Part shown: in pieces, positions 44,324 to 52,114 of the stretch
How the letters are laid out: each line of letters opens with the position of its first letter
Position numbering within the stretch: the first letter of the stretch is position 1
Source: Marinobacter maritimus
Lineage (GTDB): Bacteria > Pseudomonadota > Gammaproteobacteria > Pseudomonadales > Oleiphilaceae
Assembly: GCF_007671675.1 (NCBI RefSeq)
Contig: NZ_VCGW01000004.1
Location: 248,001 to 312,000, forward strand
Direction of reading: 5' to 3'
Length of the DNA: 64,000 nt
Made by a program: the position numbers and the translations under genes
The notes under the pieces: generated by a model
What the model was told of the DNA's origin: nothing
Database searches by the model: none
Seen by the model: the letters and a program-made list of their open reading frames with translations, nothing else

Positions 44324-44789
44324 CCACTTAACCACACGTTTTCTCGGAAGCCTTGAGGAACATCAGTCAGGTTAAATTCCAGGCTGGTAAAGAGGGAGGC
44401 TGGGGGCGTATTTGCGAAAAAGTACGCCTGAATGTTCGCTTCGCGACCTTCCCATATTCCACGCGACATCTAAACAAAAGCGAACATTCGAGTCAGGCCT
44501 TCCTTCTCCCCCCCGAAGGTTCCAAGCTCGTCATTGGCCTTTGATTCATCATGGTTGATGGAGCAACTTTCAGGTGCCAACTAATTCCGGTATAGAGTTA
44601 GCGATAATGGGCTAAGCCGATGTTTACCCCGATTGACCTGCCCCCAGCTTTCCAAAGGCCAAAAAAACTGGATATGTGAAGCCCGGCAAAAGATGAACAT
44701 AAGCATCCGACAATCAAATCTTGAGTCACGGGCTGCTGCCGTATTCCGCAGCAGCTAAGCATTACTTTCCAATGGCAAGCTTCGTTAAC
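44324..44789. other. Gene-free junction between the two metal/redox modules
   Basis: No convincing gene lies in these 466 bases. The stretch holds direct repeat copy B (44471-44495), a 9-bp inverted pair GCTGGGGGC/GCCCCCAGC (44399-44407 and 44640-44648), and an 8-bp stem GCTGCTGC/GCAGCAGC (44732-44755) just after the second Sco gene on the minus strand, without a T-run. The patchwork looks like recombination debris. Confidence 0.5.
44471..44495. repeat. 25-bp direct repeat, copy B (right of first metal/redox module)
   Basis: TAAACAAAAGCGAACATTC followed by GAGTCA. It differs from copy A (40169-40193) at one base, which breaks the central CGAATATTCG palindrome. It is in the same orientation as copy A, 4.3 kb away, and both are followed by a similar pyrimidine-rich TTTCCT/TTCCTT stretch. 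Confidence 0.8.
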
Positions 44790-45413
44790 TCAGGCATCCT
44801 CCTGAATAAGAGCAGCGAGGTCATGCCGAATTTCTTCCCCGCTCAAATCGGGCCGCATTAAAAGGCGAGGGTTACCTTCGCGATCAAATACATAAATCGC
44901 GCTGCTGTGTGACACCGCATAATTTCCATCAGCGTCAGGTTCGTCATAACCGAAGGTTGTCCTATATCGTTTTGCCAGTTCACGAAGCTGGGGTTCTTTT
45001 CCAGTGAGCCCTACAATATTGTCACCGAAGAAATCCACGTATTTTGCGAGGCGCTCGGGCGTGTCACGTTTCGGATCGACACTCACGAACAAAGTGAGTA
45101 CTTCATCCTGAAGCTCGGGGTCCAGGCCACTGGTTACCTGATTGAGTTTTTGCAGGGCGGTCGGGCAAACATCGGGGCACGAGGTGAACCCGAAAAACAG
45201 CATTCTCACGCGGCCACTGTAATCATCGCCAGATACAGACTTGCCCTGGCTATTGATCAGGTCGAATTCCAGCTCAGGCATCAAGCCACTGATGTTTTTA
45301 CCGTTCCAGTCTTCCTCGTCATTGCCAAAGCAACCAGTCAGCAATAGGGATGCTATCAGCGTTAAGGTCGCCGATATGATGTTGGTGCGCTGTCGCCAGA
45401 AGCGAGTTCTCAT
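44790..45413 (-). CDS. Sco1/SenC-family copper or thiol protein (copy 2)
   Basis: A 207-residue lipoprotein, with lipobox LLTGC giving lipidated C28. The Sco copper ligands are C79 and C83 in TSCPDVCP and H169 in VSHSS, the same numbering as copy 1 at 40221, to which it is clearly paralogous (roughly two thirds identical by eye). Its start overlaps the CtaG-like gene stop by four bases (45410-45413), so it is coupled to an oxidase-assembly factor. That favours copper delivery to a CuA-type oxidase for this copy, though no oxidase subunit gene is here. Having two Sco genes in one island points to duplication of a module or separate acquisition of two variants. Confidence 0.92.
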   Translation of the reverse strand: MRTRFWRQRTNIISATLTLIASLLLTGCFGNDEEDWNGKNISGLMPELEFDLINSQGKSVSGDDYSGRVRMLFFGFTSCPDVCPTALQKLNQVTSGLDPELQDEVLTLFVSVDPKRDTPERLAKYVDFFGDNIVGLTGKEPQLRELAKRYRTTFGYDEPDADGNYAVSHSSAIYVFDREGNPRLLMRPDLSGEEIRHDLAALIQEDA

Positions 45414-46252
45414 GACGCTGTTTCCTCAAGTTGTTTGGATTGGTTGGTATATTTTCCGTCCTGATGCATGGCTCGCCGGAGCATCAGAAGAATGCCAAGA
45501 ATGCTCATCATGGCCGGAGGAATATAGGTCAGCATGCCGCCCAGAAGCTGGTCGACTTCTGGATCCAGCGGCCAGGCCCTGCCACAGACTTCGTAAACGT
45601 CATAGACCATGTCACGTGAGAACACGATCCACGCCCCAAGAAACATCTGAAGCACACCCGCGGCAGCCAGAACCAACATGCGTCTGCCATACCCCAACGA
45701 TGAGGTGATCGCCGGCGGTCTTGGGTCAAAGATCAACCACCAGAAGAGAAGACCATCCAGCAACATGCTCCAGTTCATGACCCAGTACAGCTCCCGGCTG
45801 AGCATGGCGTCGAAATGGATCGATGGCCACAGCCAGAAATAAATGAGCCCAACAAATAGGAAAAGGGCGATAAAGGGCTGTTGCAGAACCTGATAAACCC
45901 AACCCAGAGGCCGTAGCGCGCGCCTCCAGCCCGGGCGGATTTTTTCAAACCAGAACCGCATGACCGGTAAAGGGTTGGACAGGGCGATAAGGATAGGCCC
46001 GATGTGATGAAGAATCAGATGCTGGCCCCGATGGACGAAGAACATGTATTGCGCGTAGTAATCGAAGCGCGTCTGCATCACCGCATAACAGATCAGCACC
46101 CCCAGGGTGAACGCAAAAATCCGTAGCGAGCCAGGCCGATCCTGATCCGGCATCCGAATTAGCCCGACGCCATAGAACCCCATCACGAGCATGTAGCTCA
46201 GCACGGTCAGCGGCGAGAAATCGTAGGGTAGAAGGTAGTCAAGCAGTGACAT
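45410..46252 (-). CDS. CtaG (caa3-type) cytochrome oxidase assembly factor
   Basis: A 280-residue inner-membrane protein with about seven segments. It matches the CtaG_Caa3 family (formerly DUF1404-type), not the Cox11 proteins also called CtaG. His/Arg-rich loops include HRGQHLILHHIGP and PLPVMRFWFEKIRP, the characteristic membrane-edge motif. In Bacillus CtaG is needed for caa3 oxidase and copper handling. Here it precedes Sco copy 2 and follows a DsbA-like gene, which suggests copper insertion or periplasmic copper trafficking. ATG 46252 has no strong ribosome site, consistent with translation from the upstream gene 19 bases away. Confidence 0.86.
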   Translation of the reverse strand: MSLLDYLLPYDFSPLTVLSYMLVMGFYGVGLIRMPDQDRPGSLRIFAFTLGVLICYAVMQTRFDYYAQYMFFVHRGQHLILHHIGPILIALSNPLPVMRFWFEKIRPGWRRALRPLGWVYQVLQQPFIALFLFVGLIYFWLWPSIHFDAMLSRELYWVMNWSMLLDGLLFWWLIFDPRPPAITSSLGYGRRMLVLAAAGVLQMFLGAWIVFSRDMVYDVYEVCGRAWPLDPEVDQLLGGMLTYIPPAMMSILGILLMLRRAMHQDGKYTNQSKQLEETAS

Positions 46253-46271
46253 AGCGTTGCCGGTTTTGTTG

Positions 46272-46910
46272 TTATTCCAGTGACTCTACCTTGGATGTCA
46301 CCAGGTCGTACAGTTCCTGAGGCCCCAGGCGGCTCAAGATGTCTCCGTTAACGTAGAATGTTGGGGTTCCGGAAATTCCAACCGCCTTAACGTCCGCAGC
46401 ATCCTGTTGAATAATGCCGTCAATCTCGGGTGAGTTCATACCGGCCCGGGCGGCTTCTACGTCAAGCCCGGCTGACGCCGCCGCATCCCATGCTGCGGTG
46501 ACCTTTGGATCATCGTGCCATTTCGGCTGTGCTTCCATAACAGCGTCAAGCACCGGTTCATAGATTCCCTGTTCACGGGCGGTTTCCAGAATTCTGACGG
46601 CCTCTTCCGAGCCTTTGTGAAACAATACGTAGCGCAGTACCAGACGCACGTTGTCCGGGTAGGCAGCCTGAATCTGTTTCACATAGGGATGCATGGCGCG
46701 ACAACCTTCGCAGGATGGGTCGAAGAACTCGACAATGGTTACCGGCGCGTCCTCAGGGCCAATAACGGGAGAGTAATCCCTCACCAGTGGCGTTTTTTCA
46801 ACAACGGCGGGTTCATTAGTGCCCTGGGAGCGATCGTAAATAACAAAAGCACCAGCAAAGACAACCAGACAAAAAAGAAGGAGACTGATGACCAGGGTTC
46901 GGGTTTGCAC
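46272..46910 (-). CDS. DsbA-family periplasmic thiol protein (copy 2, CEGC active site)
   Basis: A 212-residue thioredoxin-fold protein with an N-terminal membrane segment (about 6-24). The active site is FFDPSCEGCRAMHP with C67 and C70, and the cis-Pro loop is SGTPTFYVNG. It is clearly paralogous to the protein at 42016: both share GPxDAPVTIVEFFDPSCE, the PxVRLVLRY strand and EAQPxWHDDP. Unlike copy 1 it has no DsbB gene beside it, so it may depend on the first module's DsbB or act reductively on Sco. GTG 46910 is preceded by GGAAG at 7 bases. It sits at the head of a run with CtaG and Sco copy 2. Confidence 0.88.
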   Translation of the reverse strand: MQTRTLVISLLLFCLVVFAGAFVIYDRSQGTNEPAVVEKTPLVRDYSPVIGPEDAPVTIVEFFDPSCEGCRAMHPYVKQIQAAYPDNVRLVLRYVLFHKGSEEAVRILETAREQGIYEPVLDAVMEAQPKWHDDPKVTAAWDAAASAGLDVEAARAGMNSPEIDGIIQQDAADVKAVGISGTPTFYVNGDILSRLGPQELYDLVTSKVESLE

Positions 46911-46954
46911 GGGAGATCTTCCTATTTTAAATGAGTTTACGGGTTTCAGATTAT

Positions 46955-47965
46955 TCAGGTGTCCGGTAGCAGCCGACTAGGCACCCACCGCAGATAAAGC
47001 ATCATTCCAAACAGTTCCAACAAAGACTGGACGACAATCACCACGACGGCCACAGCCCAGGCCTCTGGCATTGACAGTGCCAAAGGTAAAACCACGAAGG
47101 AGTTGCGTGTTCCTAGGCTGAAGATGACGGTGCGACCGGTTTCTACCGGTAATCGAAAGACCCGGCGCAGAGCCTTTCCAACCAGAGCCGCAGCTAGAAG
47201 ATAGGCCGGAAACAGAATCATCAAGGGCCAGATAAGTGAGCCGGTACTGTCGATCTGGCTGACCTGTGTCATTGAGATGATGAACAGTACGACTGTCAGC
47301 AGAGGGACCGGCATCAGACCCATGAAGCGAATGAACCCGATGGCTTTTCTGGAGTTTTCGGCCCATTTTTCAGTCAGAAATGCCAGGATAAGCGGGACAA
47401 TAATCAGCCCGCCAAAGGCCGGCAGGAGGTGCCGCCCAAGCTCAAGATTCACGTCGAACTGATTACCCATGAAAAGCCAGAGGTAAAGTGGAAGAAGACC
47501 CAGTTGAGCAATCAGCAGAACCGGTGTTGCCGCAATGGCTCGGGTGCTGTCCCCCTTGCCTAGGTGAGTGAAGGTGACAAACCAGTCGGTACAGGGCATC
47601 AGCAATACCAGAAGCACTCCCAACTTCAGCGCGTCATTGTCCGGCAGCGCCAATATCAGCAAGGCAGTGATCGCCGGCATGACCAGAAAATTTCCGGTGA
47701 GCAAGGCACCCATGAACCGACGGTCCCGGAACATATCAGACAGGTGGGTCAACGGTGTTTGAGTAAATGTGGCGTAGAGCAGAACTCCGAGCAACCCCCA
47801 GATTAAGTAATCCGGCACACTGTCACCGAGGGACGATGTCCAATCCACAGACAGTCCGAAAACAACAGCGATGAGGTAGGCCCAGACCTGGTGGCGTTCA
47901 ATTACGTCTCGCATGGCGTGCTCGTAACCGAGTGGAATGTCGGCCATTCGCAGCATATCTGCCAC
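46955..47965 (-). CDS. ACR3/BASS-like transporter (arsenic resistance protein type)
   Basis: A 336-residue membrane protein with about ten segments, in the bile acid/arsenite (BASS) superfamily. The fourth-segment motif VLLMPCTDWFVTF corresponds to the conserved Cys-containing segment of ACR3 arsenite exporters, and TRNSFVVLPLALSM to the ninth-segment motif. Annotation as an arsenite carrier is reasonable but the branch is divergent, and no arsR, arsC or arsH is near, so antimonite or another anion is possible. GTG 47965 is preceded by AAGGG at 7 bases; internal ATGs at 47956 and 47947 are alternatives. It ends 44 bases before the DsbA-like gene. Confidence 0.75.
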   Translation of the reverse strand: MADMLRMADIPLGYEHAMRDVIERHQVWAYLIAVVFGLSVDWTSSLGDSVPDYLIWGLLGVLLYATFTQTPLTHLSDMFRDRRFMGALLTGNFLVMPAITALLILALPDNDALKLGVLLVLLMPCTDWFVTFTHLGKGDSTRAIAATPVLLIAQLGLLPLYLWLFMGNQFDVNLELGRHLLPAFGGLIIVPLILAFLTEKWAENSRKAIGFIRFMGLMPVPLLTVVLFIISMTQVSQIDSTGSLIWPLMILFPAYLLAAALVGKALRRVFRLPVETGRTVIFSLGTRNSFVVLPLALSMPEAWAVAVVVIVVQSLLELFGMMLYLRWVPSRLLPDT

Positions 47966-47989
47966 ACGGTACCCTTTTCAGCAGCCCTG

Positions 47990-48898
47990 CTAGCCATGGC
48001 CATAAGTATGGGCATCTTTGTGACTGTGATCAGGATGTTCAAACTCCAATGTTGAATGAGTGATGCCGAACTCGTTTTCCAAAGTTCGTTTTATCCCACC
48101 CTTGACTTTTTCAAGTTCATTCCAGGCACTTATTTCGACCACCACATGGGCGTCGAGGGAGGCATCATGCTCACCCATCTGCCAGAAATGTACGTGGTGA
48201 AGGTCTAAAACGCCTTCTACGTTTGATAAAGCCTCGATGACAGAATCTGTGTCGATATCCAATGGACTACCCAGCATGAGTGTCCGGATGGTTCCGCCGA
48301 TTTCCGTTAGACCCAGGTAGAGAATATAGCTTGCGATACCAATTGTGATCGCGGGATCAACCCAACGCATGTCGTACAGGAGAATCAGGGCGCCGCCTAC
48401 AACGACTGCAATTGACGCAAACGCATCAGACAAGTTGTGTAGAAACAGCGCACGGATGTTGACGCTGTCCTTTTGCATGGAGTAAGTAAGCAGCGCGGTC
48501 AAACCATCCACTACCAATGCGATAATGCCAAGCCAAACTACCCACCACCCCTTGATTTCCGGGGGATCTATGAATCGCATGCCACCTTCGTAGATCAAAT
48601 ATGCCCCGATCATTATCAAAGTGGTGTAATTTATGAGTGCCGCAACAACCTCAATTCTCCCGTAGCCAAAGGTCATCTTCGAGTCGGCCGGGCGGCGTGC
48701 AATCTTCCGCGCCGCAAATGCGATAAATAGTGACGCCATATCCGAAAAGTTGTGTATAGCGTCGGCTATCAGCGCCAAGCTGCCAGCGAAGATCCCTCCA
48801 GCGATCTGAGCCAAGGTTAGGATACCGTTCGCCCAGATAGCTACTGCAACTCTCTTATCCTTAGTATCCGGTGACATGTGAGCATGCTCGTGGCCCAT
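47990..48898 (-). CDS. CDF cation efflux protein (CzcD-like)
   Basis: A 302-residue cation diffusion facilitator with six membrane segments and a cytoplasmic C-terminal domain. The zinc sites in segments 2 and 5 are HNFSDM and HNLSDA (HxxxD twice). The His-rich ends (MGHEHAHMS and HPDHSHKDAHTYGHG) may bind metal. The H/D pattern favours Zn, Cd or Co export by proton antiport. ATG 48898 follows CAAGGAG, a strong ribosome site. It lies downstream of lspA and transporter 49516 on the same strand, separated by a 20-bp hairpin, and may be read with or apart from them. Confidence 0.92.
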   Translation of the reverse strand: MGHEHAHMSPDTKDKRVAVAIWANGILTLAQIAGGIFAGSLALIADAIHNFSDMASLFIAFAARKIARRPADSKMTFGYGRIEVVAALINYTTLIMIGAYLIYEGGMRFIDPPEIKGWWVVWLGIIALVVDGLTALLTYSMQKDSVNIRALFLHNLSDAFASIAVVVGGALILLYDMRWVDPAITIGIASYILYLGLTEIGGTIRTLMLGSPLDIDTDSVIEALSNVEGVLDLHHVHFWQMGEHDASLDAHVVVEISAWNELEKVKGGIKRTLENEFGITHSTLEFEHPDHSHKDAHTYGHG

Positions 48899-48935
48899 TG
48901 TTTTCTCCTTGGTCGTTGCTGTTCAATTAAACGTA

Positions 48936-48985
48936 GTCGCAACACTCGCTAAGCCTGGCTCAGAGGGCTTAGCGAGTGTTGCGAC
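48936..48985. repeat. 20-bp perfect inverted repeat with 10-base loop
   Basis: GTCGCAACACTCGCTAAGCC at 48936-48955 and its exact complement at 48966-48985 would form a very stable hairpin. It lies 10 bases after the lspA stop and 37 bases before the CDF start. No T-run follows on either strand. It may be a terminator of unusual type, an mRNA-processing stem or a recombination-derived element. Confidence 0.75.
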
Positions 48986-48995
48986 CGCGCGAAAA

Positions 48996-49511
48996 CTAGC
49001 CATTCTGGCGATTTTCCATGTTATTCCCGGCACCTTTCTCGGCTGTGAAGCTCGTGACCAAAATCATGGCCACGCCCAGGACGATGAACACGTCGGCAAG
49101 GTTGAACGCCGGCCAGTGCCGGGATTGCCAATGAAAATCCAGGTAATCGACAACATAGCCTCGAAAAACTCGGTCGATGACATTTCCAAATGCACCGCCA
49201 AGTACCATCGAATAGGCTAGTGCTTCGGTTCGCTTATGGCTGTCCCGAATCAATTTGACCAGAACAGCCGAGACGACAATGGCTATCGCAATAAAAAAAT
49301 ATCGCTGCCAGCCACCGCCATCGGCAAAGAGACTGAAGGCAGCGCCTTTATTCCATACGTGCACCCAATTAAAGAAAGGGGTGATCTCAACCGATTGTCC
49401 GTAAGCCATGGATTGCTGGACGAGCCATTTAATAAGTTGGTCGGCCAGAGCTATAAGTGCCGAAAAGCCGAGAAAAGTGAGCGTAAAAAAGCGAGAACGG
49501 TCTTCAGACAT
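48996..49511 (-). CDS. lspA: Lipoprotein signal peptidase (LspA), PbrC-like accessory copy
   Basis: A 171-residue inner-membrane aspartyl protease that cleaves lipoprotein signal peptides. It has four membrane segments. The catalytic Asp pair is D122 in RGYVVDYLDFHW and D140 in FNLADVFIV, and the asparagine motif GNVIDR is present. The housekeeping lspA normally lies beside ileS, so a copy between two cation transporters is an accessory one. Lead-resistance operons carry such a gene (pbrC, or pbrB/C fusions) next to metal transporters. ATG 49511 is 4 bases after the upstream transporter's stop with AAGGAT as ribosome site, so they are one operon. Confidence 0.92.
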   Translation of the reverse strand: MSEDRSRFFTLTFLGFSALIALADQLIKWLVQQSMAYGQSVEITPFFNWVHVWNKGAAFSLFADGGGWQRYFFIAIAIVVSAVLVKLIRDSHKRTEALAYSMVLGGAFGNVIDRVFRGYVVDYLDFHWQSRHWPAFNLADVFIVLGVAMILVTSFTAEKGAGNNMENRQNG

Positions 49512-49515
49512 CGAA

Positions 49516-50412
49516 TTATCCTTTTAGCGCAAGGATGCGCTTGGCACCAATGAGTACAATGCCTCCCACAATACCGCCAATAACCAGATCCGGGTAGTTG
49601 GAGCCGGTCCAGGCAACAAGAAGGGCTGCAAGGATAACTCCCAGATTGATAACCACATCATTGGCCGAAAATATCCAGCTGGCTTTCATGTGAGCACCGC
49701 CGTCACGGTGTTTGGCGATCAGGAGCAGGCAACTGATGTTGGCAATAAGGGCCACAGATGCGACGGCCATCATCATTGACGACTGGGGATCACTGCCAAA
49801 CAGAAAGCGCCTGCCAACTTCAACCAGTACCCCAGCGGCAAGGATAAGCTGGAGTATGCCAGCCACATGCGCCGCTCTGACCTGCATTTTGATGCCGTGC
49901 CCAACGGCGTAAAGCGCGAGACCGTAGACGGCGGCATCGGCAAGCATGTCTAGCGAGTCTGCAATCAGGCCAGCGGACTGGGCGATCAGGCCCATCGTCA
50001 TCTCGACCAGAAACATCAGTGCGTTGATTGCCAGCAGTATCCATAAAGTGCCGGACTCTTCGCTTTCGTTGGCCTTAGAAGATTCAGCCGCTCTGACGGA
50101 TTCAGCGCTGGCGTCTTCTGTCCTCTGCAAGGAAGCGCCCAGACCCAGGGTTTCCAGTTTGCTGGTAATAGGTCCGACTTCGCCTTGATGGATAATTTCC
50201 AGCTTTCGATTCGATAGGTCGAATGAGAGTGACTGAATGTTGTCAAAACCCGTGAGCGCCATTCGAATCATTCGCTCTTCTGAGGGGCAATCCATTTTCG
50301 GCACGCTGTAGGTGCTGAGCTGGCTGTCTGTTTCGGCGGTGACGGGGCTCTGAAGCTCATTGTTAACGACAGAATCTTCGCTGCCACACTGTCCATCGCA
50401 GGGTTTGCTCAT
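49516..50412 (-). CDS. Cation-efflux transporter with N-terminal metal-binding-like domain
   Basis: A 298-residue protein. The first about 95 residues contain a short Cys-bearing start (SKPCDGQCGS) and an HMA-like fold with MDCPSEERMIRMAL, keeping only one of the usual two Cys. The rest is a six-segment cation transporter of the same subgroup as the one at 43121, with DSLDMLADAAVYG and SANDVVINLG. It probably exports a soft divalent metal such as Pb, Cd or Zn. GTG 50433 is in frame, but ATG 50412 is preferred: GGAG precedes it by 9 bases and the MerR-type promoter at 50446-50476 leaves little room for the earlier start. It is followed at once by lspA. Confidence 0.86.
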   Translation of the reverse strand: MSKPCDGQCGSEDSVVNNELQSPVTAETDSQLSTYSVPKMDCPSEERMIRMALTGFDNIQSLSFDLSNRKLEIIHQGEVGPITSKLETLGLGASLQRTEDASAESVRAAESSKANESEESGTLWILLAINALMFLVEMTMGLIAQSAGLIADSLDMLADAAVYGLALYAVGHGIKMQVRAAHVAGILQLILAAGVLVEVGRRFLFGSDPQSSMMMAVASVALIANISCLLLIAKHRDGGAHMKASWIFSANDVVINLGVILAALLVAWTGSNYPDLVIGGIVGGIVLIGAKRILALKG

Positions 50413-50445
50413 TTTCGCGGCTCCGGTTCTCACACAAGTTCCGTT

Positions 50446-50476
50446 ATTTAAAACCCTGTAGTCACTACAGGGTCAA
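50446..50476 (-). promoter_or_regulatory. MerR-type promoter of the transporter-lspA operon
   Basis: On the minus strand -35 TTGACC (50476-50471) and -10 TTAAAT (50451-50446) are 19 bases apart. The spacer is covered by a perfect 21-bp palindrome at 50453-50473 with half site ACCCTGTAGT. That is the recognised form of PbrR/CadR/ZntR operators. No MerR gene lies beside it; the nearest is at 43916, whose own operator shares the TAGTnACTA core. Confidence 0.85.
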
Positions 50477-50539
50477 CGTTAAGTTGTTAGTTTTTGACGA
50501 CACTGGTGAACCCACCGCGATTCGACGACTTGCGGTATG

Positions 50540-50560
50540 ACCCTGTAGTAACTAAAGAGT
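50540..50560. promoter_or_regulatory. Second, degenerate MerR-type operator
   Basis: ACCCTGTAGTAACTAAAGAGT keeps the left half of the 21-bp operator at 50453-50473 exactly, but the right half has changed. It is centred 87 bases from the first and faces the decayed plus-strand gene at 50596. No good -10 follows at a 19-base distance. Confidence 0.55.
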
Positions 50561-50595
50561 TGAACTGGAGTACATTAAAAGGAGTTTGAGCAACG

Positions 50596-50790
50596 ATGAG
50601 GCAGGGCAACAAGAGCGTACTAATCCTTGGTAGCTACGGAGCTGCAGGGGCGGCTATTGCAACACTCTTGGGCAACGGATCGACAGCGACATTGTCTTGG
50701 CAGGCCGGTCGCTGGAAAAAGGGCGTGAACGGGCGGAACAATTAGATCGCCCGGGGAATACCGGGCAGAGCTGGCATCAAATTAACAAGG
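50596..50790 (+). pseudogene. Decayed saccharopine dehydrogenase-like gene fragment
   Basis: ATG 50596 with AAGGAG upstream starts a Rossmann nucleotide-binding motif, SVLILGSYGAAGAAIATLLG, typical of saccharopine dehydrogenase-family NAD(P) proteins. After GNG the frame goes wrong and stops at 50743-50745. Shifting by one base restores IDSDIVLAGRSLEKGRERAE, the normal second strand of that fold, from about 50680 to 50740. Beyond about 50790 the family resemblance is lost. The full protein would be near 350-400 residues, so this is a frameshifted N-terminal remnant. A good ribosome site and an upstream operator suggest recent decay. Confidence 0.7.
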
Positions 50791-51087
50791 TGGTGTCCGG
50801 TTTAGCGGGGGCCACCACAGGGAGCGAACAGAAGAATTTAGTGAATGACCTGGCGTCAGACGGAAAGCGCTTCCGTGCCCACGACGCGATGTACGAAGAC
50901 AGCCGCTTATATTCAAGTTCAATTCAGTGTCAAAGGATATAATAAAAGGTTTTGGTTTTAGGTTGTTGAAATACAAAGAAAAAATTTAAAAATGTAACAA
51001 CTCTGCAATAAGTGCAAAGCACCATCTACTCAGCATTTGAAAGACTTCAAGTGTCATTTTGAATCTATCTAATCTGAAGAGGTGTCC
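50791..51087. other. AT-rich stretch before the porin gene
   Basis: No gene is supported here. The stretch is clearly more AT-rich than its surroundings. Near the end it carries TTCAAGTGTCATTTTGAA (51046-51063), loosely similar to the shared element at 52115 and 58338, and a possible -10 TCTAAT just before the porin ribosome site. Confidence 0.4.
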
Positions 51088-52077
51088 ATGAAAAAGTGTC
51101 TATCAATGTTGGTGTTTGGTGGGGTTGCAGTAACTTCAATGAATGCACTAGCGGGGGAAGGTCCTATCCTGTACGGCAAAGCCAATGTTTCGTATGAAAA
51201 CCAGGACGACGGTAATAGCGATACCTGGAAGCTCCAGAGTAATGCGTCCCGTCTGGGGGTAAAAGGGGCGCTCAATACCGACCTCGAAGGCTTGGAGGCG
51301 ATCTACAAGGCAGAATTTGAAATATCGATTGATGATGGAGATAAGGATGGCCAGACTTTCTCGCAGCGTAATATTTACGGTGGCTTCAAGCAGGCGAACC
51401 TCGGTGCACTGATTGCGGGAAAATTTGACACACCTTTAAAGTCAGCGCAGGGCAAGGTTGACCAGTTCAACGACTTACAGGCGGATATAAAAAATATCAT
51501 GGCTGGTGAAAATCGGACCAGCAACATTGTTCAATACAGTTCTCCACGTCTGTTTGATGCTGTGGGCGTTAGTGTTGCCGTCATCCCGGGTGAAGAGCAG
51601 TCAGCTGGGGCAGAGAACGACGGACCTGCGGATGCAGTTTCCAGCTCTTTTACGTTTGAGAATGATCGTTTTTACGGAAGTATTGCCTACGATTCTGATA
51701 TCGAAGATTCACTGGAAGCCGATTCAAGTGGCGATAGTCGTCTTAATATCCTGCGAACCGTAGGGAAGGTCCGATTAAGCAACTTCGAGATCGGCGCAGT
51801 TTACCAGTTGGCAGAAGAAAGCGATGGCCCTGGAGAAGATACGTCTTATCTGGTTGGTGGTGCCGTTAATCTTGAGCGTTGGAAGATCAAGGCACAGTAC
51901 GGACTGACCGAAGCCGAGACAACAAACGAGGAGCTAACCCTGCTGGCCTTGGGGCTCGATTATAAACTGGCGAGCAAGAGTAAGGTCTATGCGTATGTGT
52001 CTCAGGTGGAGGCGGACTTGGCCGACTCTGAGGACTCCACATTTGGTGTGGGCTTCGAGCATAAGTTTTCCATGTAG
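51088..52077 (+). CDS. Gram-negative porin
   Basis: A 329-residue outer-membrane beta-barrel protein with a typical signal peptide (residues 1 to about 22, KKCLSMLVFGGVAV, cleavage near ALAGE). Amphipathic strands alternate throughout, the LGVKGALNTDLEGLEAIYKAEFE block is typical of Porin_4/OmpC-like trimeric porins, and the final residue pattern FGVGFEHKFSM is close to the expected aromatic end but finishes in Met. It allows diffusion of small solutes. ATG 51088 has GAGG at 7 bases. Its place next to metal-efflux genes suggests regulation by the same signal. A second, unrelated barrel gene follows. Confidence 0.88.
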   Translation: MKKCLSMLVFGGVAVTSMNALAGEGPILYGKANVSYENQDDGNSDTWKLQSNASRLGVKGALNTDLEGLEAIYKAEFEISIDDGDKDGQTFSQRNIYGGFKQANLGALIAGKFDTPLKSAQGKVDQFNDLQADIKNIMAGENRTSNIVQYSSPRLFDAVGVSVAVIPGEEQSAGAENDGPADAVSSSFTFENDRFYGSIAYDSDIEDSLEADSSGDSRLNILRTVGKVRLSNFEIGAVYQLAEESDGPGEDTSYLVGGAVNLERWKIKAQYGLTEAETTNEELTLLALGLDYKLASKSKVYAYVSQVEADLADSEDSTFGVGFEHKFSM

Positions 52078-52114
52078 AGTCGAGCGTGATCGCTGAATAC
52101 AGGGGGACCGACGT

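Noticed and set aside
44399-44648. GCTGGGGGC / GCCCCCAGC inverted pair as ends of a small insertion element
   Set aside because: Only 9 bases match, there is no target duplication and no transposase remnant between them.
48936-48985. The 20-bp stem as an integron attC site
   Set aside because: attC sites need the RYYYAAC and GTTRRRY core boxes with mismatched central spacers. This stem is a plain perfect repeat without those boxes, and no integron integrase is near.
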